The position numbers and the translations under genes were made by a program. Positions 27,527 to 36,796 of a DNA stretch of 53,517 nt are shown here, piece after piece (the first letter of the stretch is position 1; each line of letters begins with the position of its first letter). A model generated the notes under the pieces. That model was not told the DNA's origin and searched no databases. It saw only the letters and a program-made list of their open reading frames with translations. Source of the DNA: an uncultured Verrucomicrobiales bacterium. Lineage in GTDB: Bacteria > Verrucomicrobiota > Verrucomicrobiia > Verrucomicrobiales > Akkermansiaceae. The DNA lies in contig CALBVY010000051.1 of the NCBI GenBank assembly GCA_937969495.1, positions 1 to 53,517 of the forward strand, in the 5' to 3' direction.

Positions 27527-28801
27527 ATGCACATGGCAAATGACGCACACGGATCTGTCTCAGCACTCCATGAAGTAGAGCTGGAGCTCAGCCCAGCTGC
27601 TGTGGCGGAAGCTTTACAGCATCTACCTGAGCTTGTTTTTTTTGATACTGCGGGGAATTTACCATCACGTAGCCATGCGCCAGTTTCCATCATTGCGGCT
27701 CGGCCTGTGGAAATAGTTCGGGGTGATATCTCCAATTTTACGCCATTACGTAAAGCGATTAGCCACTGGCAGGTGAAGAGCCCATCCCTAGGCTTTCCTA
27801 CTGGTGGAGCATGTGGATGGATAGATTACGAAGGTGCATTCTGTTTTGGTATTTATCCAGAAATGCTCATCTATCAGCATGATCGACAACAATGGTGGCA
27901 GTGCGGAGATCTCGCCAGTGAAATAGAGCGATCTAACATAAAAATAAAACCTGTCAGCATCGGCGATTTCCATCCAACGATGAGCCAGGATGATTATGAA
28001 AATGGGGTAAGAAAAATTCACGATTACATTGCCGCTGGAGATATTTACCAAGTGAACCTCACACAAAAATTCACGGCAGACGTGCAAGGCGGCTCATTAT
28101 TCCCTCTTTATTCTTATCTCCGCCATCACACACCCTCCCCTCTCGCTGTATGGATGAAATTAGCAGACCGTGAAGTGCTATCCTCCTCACCGGAAACCTT
28201 CCTACGGATAAGTGGACGCAGTATTGAAACCCGCCCCATCAAAGGCACTCGACCACGGTTTCCCGATCCAGAACAAGATGCTGCATCGGCTAAAGAGTTA
28301 TTAAATTCCGAAAAAGAACGTGCAGAGCTCATTATGATCACAGACCTCGAAAGAAATGATCTAGGACAAGTCTGTGACTTTGGCAGTGTGCGAGTAGCAG
28401 ATATGTTAGCACTTGAAAAGCTCGAGCAAGTCTATCACCTAGTCTCCACCGTTACAGGAACCTTACGGGAAGAAATCGATCATCTCACCGCGCTGCAAGC
28501 ATGTTTTCCGGGTGGCAGTATCACGGGCGCTCCGAAGAAACGTGCGATGGAAATAATCGAAGAACTAGAGCCTGAGCCTCGGGGACTGTACACAGGGGCA
28601 ATCGGTTATATCGGCTTCAACGGAGAAAGCCAGCTGAACATCCCTATCCGCACCCTTGTTAGAGAAGGAAGCCAGCTCCATTATCACGTTGGCGCAGGTA
28701 TTGTCGCAGACTCAGACCCAGCGGCAGAATACCAAGAGACCTTACAGAAGGCCAAAGGTATACGCCAAGCACTGCATGAGTTTCACGGGCGAACAAAATG
28801 A
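27527..28801 (+). CDS. pabB: Aminodeoxychorismate synthase component I
   Basis: Chorismate-binding enzyme for p-aminobenzoate, a folate precursor. The core is in the C-terminal two thirds: GDIYQVNLTQKF, SSPETFLRISGRSIETRPIK, then GTRPRFPDPEQD, LNSEKERAELIMITDLERND, FPGGSITGAPKKRAMEIIEE and LYTGAIGYIGFNGESQLNIP. The PIKGT motif has the Lys typical of PabB where anthranilate synthase has Ala. The start is uncertain: TTG at 27521 and ATGs at 27527 and 27533 are all in frame. Neither pabA nor pabC is nearby, so the glutaminase must be encoded elsewhere. Confidence 0.9.
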   Translation: MHMANDAHGSVSALHEVELELSPAAVAEALQHLPELVFFDTAGNLPSRSHAPVSIIAARPVEIVRGDISNFTPLRKAISHWQVKSPSLGFPTGGACGWIDYEGAFCFGIYPEMLIYQHDRQQWWQCGDLASEIERSNIKIKPVSIGDFHPTMSQDDYENGVRKIHDYIAAGDIYQVNLTQKFTADVQGGSLFPLYSYLRHHTPSPLAVWMKLADREVLSSSPETFLRISGRSIETRPIKGTRPRFPDPEQDAASAKELLNSEKERAELIMITDLERNDLGQVCDFGSVRVADMLALEKLEQVYHLVSTVTGTLREEIDHLTALQACFPGGSITGAPKKRAMEIIEELEPEPRGLYTGAIGYIGFNGESQLNIPIRTLVREGSQLHYHVGAGIVADSDPAAEYQETLQKAKGIRQALHEFHGRTK

Positions 28802-28924
28802 TCATGAAAAACCCCCAAGTGATCAAAGCAACAAAGACATTTATAATTGCTAAGTAAGTGTGTTATCAAATTGACCTTAAGTCACATCACCTTACCTTAA
28901 CCACCTACACCATTCCCATATTTT

Positions 28925-29146
28925 ATGAAACGCTCCATTACCATGATCATCTCCGCCGCCATCCTTTCCATGATTTCCTCATGTGGCTTAATCAACAGTG
29001 TCCTCAAAATCCCTGCTGGAATCTTGCAAGCCGCAGGCAGGACCGCAGGTCTTGGGCTCACTGATGCAAAACCTCAACCAATACAAAATCAGGAAACTCA
29101 GGAGCTTGAGAAAAAAGCTTCCACCACTCCTGAAACGGCCGAATAA
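28925..29146 (+). CDS. Small lipoprotein
   Basis: A 73-residue peptide with a textbook lipobox: MKRSITMIISAAILSMISSC, acylated at Cys20 (ISSC). The mature part, CGLINSVLKIPAGILQAAGR, is amphipathic and glycine-rich, followed by a Gln/Glu/Lys/Thr tail. No enzymatic domain is present and the function is unknown. It has its own terminator 30 nt downstream and lies 123 nt after pabB, so it may be monocistronic. Confidence 0.7.
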   Translation: MKRSITMIISAAILSMISSCGLINSVLKIPAGILQAAGRTAGLGLTDAKPQPIQNQETQELEKKASTTPETAE

Positions 29147-29173
29147 GGTAGGTGTAATTATTTTAACATTTTA

Positions 29174-29210
29174 AAAAAAGCGCGACCAGTGATCTGGCCG
29201 CGCTTTTTTA
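29174..29210. terminator. Bidirectional terminator between the lipoprotein and SOD genes
   Basis: AAAAAGCGCGACCAG pairs with CTGGCCGCGCTTTTT (one A-C mismatch) around a short loop. It has A-rich and T-rich flanks on both sides and lies between convergent genes. Confidence 0.85.
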
Positions 29211-29235
29211 TTAAAACTAGATTTTGTTAGTGAGA

Positions 29236-29892
29236 CTAGCTGCAGCCGCAGCCACCACCGCAGCACTTTGCACTGGAGAAGTTCTCAGCAACAACATCCC
29301 AGTTCACTACATTCCAGAATGCAGCGATGTAGTCAGGACGTTTGTTCTGGTAGTTCAGGTAGTAGGCATGCTCCCAGACATCAAGGCCAAGGATAGGCTT
29401 ACAGCCACATGCACCTACAAAATCACCCATCAGTGGGTTGTCTTGGTTTGCTGTAGAGCTAATAGCAAGGCTGCCATCACCCTTAACTCCTAACCAAGCC
29501 CAGCCTGAACCAAAACGAGTCGCCGCGGCCTTAGCAAAAGCTTCTTTCATCCCATCCAGTGAACCAAAAGCACTATCAATCGCCTCGGCAAGCTCACCAG
29601 AAGGCGCAGAGGCTCCACCAGGTGCGATTACTTTCCAGAACAGACTGTGGTTAAAGTGACCACCACCGTGATTACGCACGGGGGTCTGAATTTCAGCTGG
29701 AAGTTTATCAAGATTTTGGATGAGCGCCTCTACAGAGACACCTTGTAGGTCATCTTTACCTTCGAGAGCACCATTCAGGCCTGCTACATAGGCGTTGTGG
29801 TGTCTGTCATGGTGGATTTCCATGGTTTGAGCATCAATATGCGGTTCCAGCGCATCAAAAGCATATCCGAGTTCAGGTAATTCGTGTGCCAT
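29236..29892 (-). CDS. sodA: Superoxide dismutase, Mn type, with a Cys-rich C-terminus
   Basis: Cytoplasmic Fe/Mn-family SOD; 218 residues from the ATG at 29892 ([20 protein letters not shown]). A longer frame to 29943 adds 17 residues that do not fit. The metal ligands are visible: His27 ([12 protein letters not shown]), His82 ([10 protein letters not shown]), Asp171 and His175 ([13 protein letters not shown]). GGGH before NHSLFW and the Gln in TANQD point to the Mn form. Two oddities: ACGCKP at 161-166 has two Cys where most homologues have none, and the end reads [10 protein letters not shown] (four Cys). These could bind metal or form disulfides. Confidence 0.96.
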   Translation of the reverse strand: MAHELPELGYAFDALEPHIDAQTMEIHHDRHHNAYVAGLNGALEGKDDLQGVSVEALIQNLDKLPAEIQTPVRNHGGGHFNHSLFWKVIAPGGASAPSGELAEAIDSAFGSLDGMKEAFAKAAATRFGSGWAWLGVKGDGSLAISSTANQDNPLMGDFVGACGCKPILGLDVWEHAYYLNYQNKRPDYIAAFWNVVNWDVVAENFSSAKCCGGGCGCS

Positions 29893-30059
29893 AATATTTA
29901 ATTTAAATGAGTTTTTAAGTTGTTGGGTTGTCATCGTTGGCAACTGTGATTATGCATCATACTTGCATCCCAGTGGCCGATGCGAGAACTATGCCGTAGC
30001 TCTCTATCTCCGCAAGCAAAACCCTGTGTCAGTATTTTTTACCCCACCTTTTTTCTATA

Positions 30060-31607
30060 ATGATCACACCTGAAGCTCTTCCCTACATCACTGCCGCCAT
30101 TGGCATCATCATCGGTATTCTTATCACCTGGCTCATCATGAATGCTAAGGCAAAAGCTCATTCTGGCATCGCCGCCGAGAAACTCCTCGCCTCCTATGAT
30201 CGCAGTGAACAGATCACTCAGGATCTAGAAAATATACGTATCAAATATGAGAACCTCAGCGCTACCGAGTCCACTTTACGTCAGAACACTACCGAGCTGG
30301 AGGTCAGACTCCAAGAAGAGAAAAAAGCAGCCCTTGAGAAGCAAGCTTTACTCGAAAAGGCCGAATCCAGACTCACCGATACTTTTAAAGCACTCTCCGC
30401 CGATGCCCTGAAGTCCACCCAGGATCAATTTCTCTCCATGGCCAAAAACAGCCTGAAAACTCAGCAGCAGGAAGCCACCAGTGAACTTGAAAAACGCAAA
30501 ACTGCCGTGGAACAGCTGGTAAAGCCCATTTCCCAAACACTGGAGAAAGTACAACATCAGATTACCGAGAGCGAAAAACACCGCGAAGGCGATAAAGCAT
30601 CACTGAAACAGCAAATCATCCACATCACAGAAGCCAATATTGGCCTGCAAAAAGAAACCCAGAAGCTCGTCAAGGCTCTACGCCAGCCCACAGGACGAGG
30701 TCAGTGGGGAGAGATGCAGCTACGCCGAGTCGTTGAAATGGCCGGTATGCAGGAGCACTGTGACTTTGAAACACAGACGACGGCGACTACCGATGAAGGT
30801 AAAAAAGTTCGCCCCGATCTCATCGTAAAGCTTCCTGGTGGTCAGCACGTGGTGGTTGATTCCAAAGCCCCCATGGATGCCTATCTTGACGCCGTAGAAA
30901 CAGAGGATGACAGTGTCCGTGACGCCGCCCTTGCGCGCCACGCCCAACAAGTGCGCACTCACATTCAACAGCTTGGGAGTAAAAAATACCAGCAGCAGTT
31001 TGAAACTACACCTGAGTTTGTTGTGCTCTTTCTCCCCAGTGAGGCATTTTTCTCCGCCGCTCTCACTCAGGACTCTAGCTTAATTGAAAAAGGAGTGGAT
31101 CAAAATGTCATCCTCGCCACCCCCACTACCCTCATCGCCCTCCTCCGCGCCGTTTCCTTCGGCTGGAGACAGGAAGCACTCGCAGAGAATGCGCGTGAAA
31201 TTTCTGCCTTGGGTAAAACACTCTACGAGCGCCTTGGCACCTTCGCTGGACATCTCACTAAGGTAGGTAAAAATCTGGAAACCACCGTCGGAAACTACAA
31301 CAGCGCCATTGGCTCATTCGAGCGATCCATCATCCCTGGTGCTAGGAAGTTTTCCGAACTCGGAGCCGCCGCAGAGGATAGTAAACTCTCCGAACTAAAA
31401 ACCGCAGAGGCAGTCCCACGTCAGCTCAACGCCGATCTACCTGGCACAATCGAGAACATCATCCCCAGTGGCGATGAGTTTGCTATAGCCAATGATTTAC
31501 AAGCCGACACCGATGCCTTTGGCTTCGAGGGCTTCACCACAGCAGAGCCAGATGAAAAACCGGATACGAAATCCGCCGCGGATGATCTGAGGTCAGCATT
31601 TGAGTAA
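30060..31607 (+). CDS. rmuC: DNA recombination protein RmuC family
   Basis: A 515-residue RmuC. One N-terminal membrane helix (ALPYITAAIGIIIGILITWL, about 5-24) is followed by a long coiled coil (40-200) and the nuclease-like RmuC domain: GRGQWGEMQLRRVVEMAGMQ, VDSKAPMDAYLDAVE, PEFVVLFLPSEAFFSAAL and ILATPTTLIALLRAVSFGWR. RmuC limits inversions at repeats; its mechanism is unclear. The C-terminal 90 residues are acidic and low-complexity. It is convergent with the Fur-type gene. Confidence 0.95.
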   Translation: MITPEALPYITAAIGIIIGILITWLIMNAKAKAHSGIAAEKLLASYDRSEQITQDLENIRIKYENLSATESTLRQNTTELEVRLQEEKKAALEKQALLEKAESRLTDTFKALSADALKSTQDQFLSMAKNSLKTQQQEATSELEKRKTAVEQLVKPISQTLEKVQHQITESEKHREGDKASLKQQIIHITEANIGLQKETQKLVKALRQPTGRGQWGEMQLRRVVEMAGMQEHCDFETQTTATTDEGKKVRPDLIVKLPGGQHVVVDSKAPMDAYLDAVETEDDSVRDAALARHAQQVRTHIQQLGSKKYQQQFETTPEFVVLFLPSEAFFSAALTQDSSLIEKGVDQNVILATPTTLIALLRAVSFGWRQEALAENAREISALGKTLYERLGTFAGHLTKVGKNLETTVGNYNSAIGSFERSIIPGARKFSELGAAAEDSKLSELKTAEAVPRQLNADLPGTIENIIPSGDEFAIANDLQADTDAFGFEGFTTAEPDEKPDTKSAADDLRSAFE

Positions 31608-31625
31608 CACGAACCACATCTACTG

Positions 31626-32054
31626 CTACACAACACACTCTGGACAAGTACCAAAGAACTCCAGCTCGTGATACAGGTTTTTATATCCTGTGGTAAACTG
31701 GATTTCTTTTTCGAGTTCGTGCACAGGGCATGGGGCATTAACAGGCTCAATACTCCCACAGCTGGTGCAGATAAGATAATCACGGTGTTGACCAGGGATG
31801 AGGAGTGCAAAGTAAGCAGCGCGCTCATGGAGGCCTAATCTGCGCGCAATACCTTTATCCGCGAGCCGTTGCAGGAGACGAAAAACAGTGGCCTTATCAC
31901 ACTGATTAATTAAACGCGGAGACTCAGCAAGCTCACCAAGCGTCATCGGACGGCTAGATTCTAACAAAGTCGTGAGCAATTCCTCCAACGCCTTCGTACG
32001 GCGTAGCCCCTCCGCGCGACAGCGGTCAATGATATTATCCAGATTCGTGGGCAT
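31626..32054 (-). CDS. Fur-family transcriptional regulator
   Basis: A 142-residue Fur-fold repressor. The N-terminal winged helix contains MTLGELAESPRLINQCDKAT and VFRLLQRLADKGIARRLGLH. The C-terminal dimer domain carries two Cys pairs for a structural zinc: CTSCGSIEP and CPECVV at the end. His residues in the middle (PGQHRDYL and YHELEFFG) can bind the sensed metal. Whether it is Fur, Zur or PerR cannot be told; a Zur or PerR role is possible. It begins 17 nt after ruvB on the same strand and is probably co-transcribed. Confidence 0.88.
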   Translation of the reverse strand: MPTNLDNIIDRCRAEGLRRTKALEELLTTLLESSRPMTLGELAESPRLINQCDKATVFRLLQRLADKGIARRLGLHERAAYFALLIPGQHRDYLICTSCGSIEPVNAPCPVHELEKEIQFTTGYKNLYHELEFFGTCPECVV

Positions 32055-32071
32055 ATAAGTAATGAAAAAAA

Positions 32072-33091
32072 TTACAGGAGGTCTTGCTGACCATGATTAG
32101 ACGGTGTGGCACCAATTTTAGTGTAAGCAGCCGGTAGTGCTACTCGGCCGCGTGGTGTGCGTTTAAGGAAGCCTTGCATGATGAGAAATGGCTCATGGAC
32201 TTCCTCTAACGTGGATGCATCTTCACCAATGGCAACTGCTAATGTAGAAAGACCTACCGGCCCGCCGTTAAATTTATAAATAGCGGCTTCCAAGATACGT
32301 TTATCCATTTCATCTAAGCCATCACTATCAATCTCAATCATCGCAAGGGCATCACTGGCAATCGGCGCGGTGATCGTACCATCCGCACGAACTTGGGCGT
32401 AATCACGCACCCAACGCAAAAGGTTATTAGCAATACGCGGAGTACCACGCGAGCGCGAAGCAATCTCCTCCGCACCCTCATCTTTAATGGAAACATTTAA
32501 CAGCCCAGCCGAACGGAGAATAATGTGGGTGAGCTCACTGGCGGTGTAATAATCTAATCGATTAACGAGGCCAAAGCGTGAACGTAGCGGCGAAGTAAGC
32601 ATACCCGAGCGCGTGGTAGCACCTACCAAAGTAAACTTGGGAAGGTTAAGTTGAATCGTACGAGCAGAGGGGCCAGAATCGATGATGATATCCAGCCGAT
32701 AGTCCTCCATCGCCGGATAGAGATACTCCTCAATAGCCGGATGAAGGCGGTGAATCTCATCAATAAATAAAATATCACCCTTCTGAATATTGGTAAGAAT
32801 CCCCGCGAGGTCTCCCGCTTTTTCAATCTGTGGACCAGAGGTAGTGTGGAGCTGAGTGCCAGTGGCATTAGCGATGATATTTGCCAATGTGGTTTTCCCT
32901 AATCCAGGTGGACCAGAGAGCAAAATATGCTCAAGCACATCATCTCGCTGTTGTGCGGCTTGCACCATGAGCATAAGGCGGTCCGTCACTTTCTCCTGAC
33001 CTTTAAAATCCTCAAACCCTGGCGGGCGCAAAGACTGCTCAAAGGTTTTATCCGGCTGGTCATTAGCCTGCTGATAGAGAGATTCAGACAT
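32072..33091 (-). CDS. ruvB: Holliday junction branch migration helicase RuvB
   Basis: AAA+ motor of RuvAB; 339 residues, standard length. Walker A is GPPGLGKT (60-67), Walker B is [20 protein letters not shown], and sensor 1 is [20 protein letters not shown]. The C-terminal winged helix contains [20 protein letters not shown] and the end motif [17 protein letters not shown]. It drives junction migration together with RuvA, which is not in this window. It is flanked on the same strand by the ACT protein upstream and the Fur-type gene downstream, probably one transcript. Confidence 0.98.
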   Translation of the reverse strand: MSESLYQQANDQPDKTFEQSLRPPGFEDFKGQEKVTDRLMLMVQAAQQRDDVLEHILLSGPPGLGKTTLANIIANATGTQLHTTSGPQIEKAGDLAGILTNIQKGDILFIDEIHRLHPAIEEYLYPAMEDYRLDIIIDSGPSARTIQLNLPKFTLVGATTRSGMLTSPLRSRFGLVNRLDYYTASELTHIILRSAGLLNVSIKDEGAEEIASRSRGTPRIANNLLRWVRDYAQVRADGTITAPIASDALAMIEIDSDGLDEMDKRILEAAIYKFNGGPVGLSTLAVAIGEDASTLEEVHEPFLIMQGFLKRTPRGRVALPAAYTKIGATPSNHGQQDLL

Positions 33092-33123
33092 GGTAAAAAA
33101 AGATAAAGCGCAGTGACGTGGGG

Positions 33124-33582
33124 CTAGCGGATAAGGTCCTCCTCATAGAAAACTTTGAACCCAGCGTTATGAAGAACAGAGGTGCCAAACTGTGTATCCT
33201 CTAAGTGCATGGCCATAAGCGTCCTCCCCTCCGGGTGCGGCATCAGTGAGTAAACAAAGTCAACATTCGTCTCAGCAGCGCGGAGAGTATCTAGCGCACT
33301 TGCTAGGCCATTTCCAGCCTCACTGAGTGCCACCACACAGAGTTCAGAAGTCGTGTGAGGGATGCCTTTTTCCATGAAAATACGCATGGCTTGATCAGGA
33401 TCAGAAACCACGAGACGAACAACGGCAGCATCTCTGGAATCTTGCACACTGAGACCAATAACCTGAATGTTTTCCGTGCGTAACAGCCTGACCAAGGAAC
33501 TAAGCGCGCCAGACCTGTTCTTCAGCATCACAGAGAACTGAATAGGTGCTGTGCCGTTAGGTTTGATTTCAATCTCTGCCAT
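33124..33582 (-). CDS. Tandem ACT-domain protein
   Basis: A 152-residue protein with two ACT-like ligand-binding units. Unit 1 is [20 protein letters not shown] with [19 protein letters not shown], and unit 2 is [20 protein letters not shown] with [20 protein letters not shown]. No enzyme domain is attached. The family resembles regulatory amino-acid sensors such as the small subunit of acetolactate synthase, but the partner is unknown. The start ([15 protein letters not shown]) has no Shine-Dalgarno. It is 32 nt upstream of ruvB and likely in the same operon. Confidence 0.78.
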   Translation of the reverse strand: MAEIEIKPNGTAPIQFSVMLKNRSGALSSLVRLLRTENIQVIGLSVQDSRDAAVVRLVVSDPDQAMRIFMEKGIPHTTSELCVVALSEAGNGLASALDTLRAAETNVDFVYSLMPHPEGRTLMAMHLEDTQFGTSVLHNAGFKVFYEEDLIR

Positions 33583-33656
33583 GGTGCAGAGACATTAAAC
33601 CATGATATCTCGCGAAACTTAACCTAAAAATTTCTGGAACCCAAAAAATGAACCGC

Positions 33657-34286
33657 CTATTGGCTCGTCAAAGGTAGTTCGATGACACTGACATTTCTAA
33701 ACTGCACAGGGTCACCGTGACCACAGAAGGTGATATGACCAGAACGGCGAATGACTCCTTTGTGTTTAGGGTATTTTTTAGCTAGCTCATCAAGATCCGC
33801 TTCATTGATAACAGTGCCATTCAGCTCAACAGTGACTTTGTTATCATTCACCGTGATTTTTTGATGATTCCACTCACCCAGAGGCTTAAGAAAACCTTTT
33901 TTGGCAGCTTTTAATGTATAGAGACCACCGTGAAATTGGTATTCCTTAAGATCTTTATACTTCTCTGCTGTGTCATCGAGCACTTGCACTTCCATCCCAT
34001 TGTATGCTGGATCACCTTCGCCTGTGTAGTGGATACCTACACCATTGTTTCCTCCAGGAGGGAGTTTAAATTCAAAATCGAACACGTAATTCGTGTACAC
34101 CTTCTCTGTCATCAAGTTTTTCCCCTGTGGCGTACAGACGATGGCGCCATCTTTAACGGCGTAGCCAGTACCCTTCCAGCCACTCAAATCTTTACCGTTA
34201 AATAAGACAACCGCTTTGTTTTTTTCCGGCGATTCTCCGTCACAACTACAAAGGGCGATAGCTAAAATGCAGATAATAAATTTCAT
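33657..34286 (-). CDS. 3-keto-disaccharide hydrolase (DUF1080) lipoprotein
   Basis: A 209-residue secreted protein with a lipobox-like start (MKFIICILAIALCSCDGESP). The mature part is a concanavalin-type jelly roll with the DUF1080 signature LFNGKDLSGWKGTGYAVKDG, then VFDFEFKLPPGGNNGVGIHY, YNGMEVQVLDD, and the last strand RRSGHITFCGHGDPVQFRNV. Members cleave 3-keto-glycosides and are very numerous in Verrucomicrobia and Planctomycetes. A divergent neighbour has a carbohydrate-binding fold. The substrate here cannot be predicted. Confidence 0.9.
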   Translation of the reverse strand: MKFIICILAIALCSCDGESPEKNKAVVLFNGKDLSGWKGTGYAVKDGAIVCTPQGKNLMTEKVYTNYVFDFEFKLPPGGNNGVGIHYTGEGDPAYNGMEVQVLDDTAEKYKDLKEYQFHGGLYTLKAAKKGFLKPLGEWNHQKITVNDNKVTVELNGTVINEADLDELAKKYPKHKGVIRRSGHITFCGHGDPVQFRNVSVIELPLTSQ

Positions 34287-34412
34287 GTGTTGATGTTAGC
34301 CATCATAGATTCACTTTGCAAGTATATCGCTCAATGATATAACAATAAAGTTAAGTTTTAACTCAATATTTTCACTGGCAATCATATCTGTGTCCGTCAG
34401 ATTGCTCTGGGT

Positions 34413-35039
34413 ATGATCATTGAACACAAAAAAGAACCCCTCTACTGGGGCGCGCTTGATCTGGGTATGTTTGGCCTCAACAAGGACTGGTATGGAGCAG
34501 AGATCGAGACTCCCGCCGGCTTTGGTATAGCCATTGATCACGGCAGTTTCTGGTTTGTCACCACACGGCGTGCACCCGCAGCGTTACATCCAAAAGCACG
34601 GCCAGGTCAGTTTACCCCAGAGCTTTGGAAATACGATTGTGCAGAGTTTTTCCTCAGTCACCCAGCATCTGGTCGATATTTAGAATTTAACCTCGCAGCC
34701 AACGGGGCTTGGTGGAGTGCAGAGTTCACCGCTCCGCGCATCAGGGCACAAGAGGAAGACTTTGTAATTCCTGGAGTAAAAACCTACGCCGATCTATCAC
34801 CTGACGGCTCATGGTTAGCGGCAGCATCCATCCCCCTTGACCTCCTGCAGGCGCGGATAGACTTCGGACCAGAAACTGCTATGAACGTTTCATTTATCAT
34901 TGATTCCCCTGCGCAAAAATTTCTCTCAGCAGCACCTGCGGCAGAAGGCGCGCCAGATTTTCATCGGCCAGATTTATTCCAGCAAGTTCAGATCATCGAT
35001 GGTGGCCTAACCTTTGATCAGCAAGAGCCAGTAAAGTAA
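34413..35039 (+). CDS. CBM9-like carbohydrate-binding fold protein
   Basis: A 208-residue protein. It starts MIIEHKKEPLYWGALDLGMF with no signal peptide, then FGIAIDHGSFWFVTTRRAPA, the hallmark YDCAEFFLSHPASGRYLEFN, LAANGAWWSAEFTAPR and MNVSFIIDSPAQK. This alternation of strands and acidic motifs resembles CBM9/DOMON-type family-9-like folds, which are common as lone proteins of unknown role. The resemblance is moderate. It might act on sugars released by the DUF1080 protein transcribed divergently, but that is a guess. Confidence 0.6.
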   Translation: MIIEHKKEPLYWGALDLGMFGLNKDWYGAEIETPAGFGIAIDHGSFWFVTTRRAPAALHPKARPGQFTPELWKYDCAEFFLSHPASGRYLEFNLAANGAWWSAEFTAPRIRAQEEDFVIPGVKTYADLSPDGSWLAAASIPLDLLQARIDFGPETAMNVSFIIDSPAQKFLSAAPAAEGAPDFHRPDLFQQVQIIDGGLTFDQQEPVK

Positions 35040-35087
35040 ATAGGGCAGAGCTTTACATCCTAGGTACTCATTTTCTATGGTCAGCCC

Positions 35088-35984
35088 ATGATCAAAAACT
35101 TACGTCGTATCGCCTTTGTAGGTGTGGGGAGAATGGGGGCTAATATGGCACGTTGTCTCAACGATGCCGGCCACACGATCACTGCAGTCTACGACGTCCA
35201 TCATAGCGCCGCCCAAGCACTGGCTAATGAGTTAGGCTGCTCAGCTCCGAGCACCCTCTCAGAGTGTGCCGCTAACGCAGAACTCGTAATCACTGTGGTG
35301 AGTGATGATGCTTCCATGCAAGAAATTTTCCTAACAGGAGAGAGCACTCTATTATCCAACGCCTCGGGTAAAACCTTTATTAACTGCGCCACCGTCTCTC
35401 CAAAGATTCATTTGGAGATAGAATCTGCTGCTAAAAAGGCAGGAGCGCAAACGCTTGAGGCCTGTATGGCATCAAGTATCAGCCAAGCGCGTGAGGGTAG
35501 CCTCTACCTCATGATCGGCGGGCAAGAAGAGGTATTTAACTCTTGTAAAGAAGTGCTAGAGGCACTTTCTACCAAGCTCCGCTATATTGGTAAAGCTGGT
35601 GAGGCAGCTAAGGTAAAGGCACTGGTAAACATGGTAATGAATATCAATACCGCAGCTCTCGCAGAAGGCCTCGGACTAGGTGCAGCACTGGGACTAGATC
35701 TAGAAATGCTCTGCGAGGTCTTCTCTCAAACAGGTGCAAATTCACGAGTGCTAGAAACAGATGCTGAAGATATGATCGAACGTGATCATGAATGCTGGTT
35801 CTCTGCTGCTCATGCAGAAAAAGACAGCGGTATTGCTAATCAACTCGGCAAGGACGTTGGGCTGAAACTCCCGCTATCACTTGCTACCCAGACTCAATAC
35901 CAACACATGAAAGACCTCGGTCTTGGAGAGCTTGATAAGTCCGGTATCGCCGAGCTCACTTTTCAAGGGCGCACAGAAGCTTAA
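35088..35984 (+). CDS. NAD(P)-dependent beta-hydroxyacid dehydrogenase
   Basis: A 298-residue enzyme of the 3-hydroxyisobutyrate dehydrogenase superfamily. The Rossmann motif is FVGVGRMGANMARCLNDAG from residue 10. The substrate loop is LEACMASSISQAREGSLYLM, near the usual DAPVSGG site but divergent. The catalytic Lys is 177 in AAKVKALVNMVMNIN, a motif close to the GLYR (glyoxylate or succinic semialdehyde reductase) branch. NADPH preference and the exact aldehyde cannot be set. It is followed after 14 nt by an alpha/beta hydrolase on the same strand, which suggests one transcript. Confidence 0.88.
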   Translation: MIKNLRRIAFVGVGRMGANMARCLNDAGHTITAVYDVHHSAAQALANELGCSAPSTLSECAANAELVITVVSDDASMQEIFLTGESTLLSNASGKTFINCATVSPKIHLEIESAAKKAGAQTLEACMASSISQAREGSLYLMIGGQEEVFNSCKEVLEALSTKLRYIGKAGEAAKVKALVNMVMNINTAALAEGLGLGAALGLDLEMLCEVFSQTGANSRVLETDAEDMIERDHECWFSAAHAEKDSGIANQLGKDVGLKLPLSLATQTQYQHMKDLGLGELDKSGIAELTFQGRTEA

Positions 35985-35998
35985 ACTTACTCCTACCC

Positions 35999-36715
35999 AT
36001 GCTTCCTATCAGAAATAACCTAGGAGAACGGCTTGATGTCGCTTTTCACGGTGCTGAGAAATCAGACTGCTTAGTCATTCTCGGCCACGGTGTCACGGGT
36101 AACAAAGACCGCCCATTACTCGTAGAGCTGGCCGATGCCCTAGCGGAAAATGGTTGGCCGTGTGTGCGGATTTCCTTTTCAGGTAATGGAGATTCTGAAG
36201 GTGAATTTAAAAATTCTAACATCACCAAAGAAGTTGCTGATCTAGGAGCCGTGGTTGATCAAATCGGCAGTGGGAAACGCATCGCCTACATCGGCCACAG
36301 TATGGGAGGTGCTGTAGGAGCTCTATTTGCCGCACGTGATGAGCGAGTTAAGGTACTCGTATCTCTTGCGGGTATGGTGCACACCGCCAGATTTGCTCGC
36401 CGTGAGTTTAGCGATGTAACACCCGATCAAGGATACATGTGGGATGAGCCAGACTGCCCACTCTCACAAGCGTATGTGGATGACCTTACCCAAATAAATA
36501 ACACCCTTGATGCCGCCAAGGAGGTCCGCCTACCATGGCTCATCCTTCACGGCACAGCAGATGATATCGTACTACCAAGTGATAGCCACGACTTAATCAA
36601 AGTATTACGTAAGCCCTCCAAGCTCGTGGAAATTCAAGAGGCCAAACATTCCTTTGATGGCCACTACAGCACGATTACCTTAAAAGTTTCTGAGTGGCTT
36701 ACACAATATCTCTAA
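35999..36715 (+). CDS. Alpha/beta-hydrolase, S9/esterase-like
   Basis: A 238-residue soluble alpha/beta-hydrolase. The oxyanion-hole region is LVILGHGVTGNKDRPLLVEL, the nucleophile is Ser101 in YIGHSMGGAVGALFAARD, the acid lies in HGTADDIVLPSDSHDL and the His in EAKHSFDGHYSTITL. Size and motifs fit small carboxylesterases or acyl hydrolases that act on short chains. The substrate is unknown. It probably shares an operon with the dehydrogenase 14 nt upstream. Confidence 0.85.
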   Translation: MLPIRNNLGERLDVAFHGAEKSDCLVILGHGVTGNKDRPLLVELADALAENGWPCVRISFSGNGDSEGEFKNSNITKEVADLGAVVDQIGSGKRIAYIGHSMGGAVGALFAARDERVKVLVSLAGMVHTARFARREFSDVTPDQGYMWDEPDCPLSQAYVDDLTQINNTLDAAKEVRLPWLILHGTADDIVLPSDSHDLIKVLRKPSKLVEIQEAKHSFDGHYSTITLKVSEWLTQYL

Positions 36716-36796
36716 AGCTTACCCCAGCACTATGTTCCAAAATTTAAACACATATTCTTGGTTCAAGATTGATGCTTAAGTTATCCAAAGTATACT

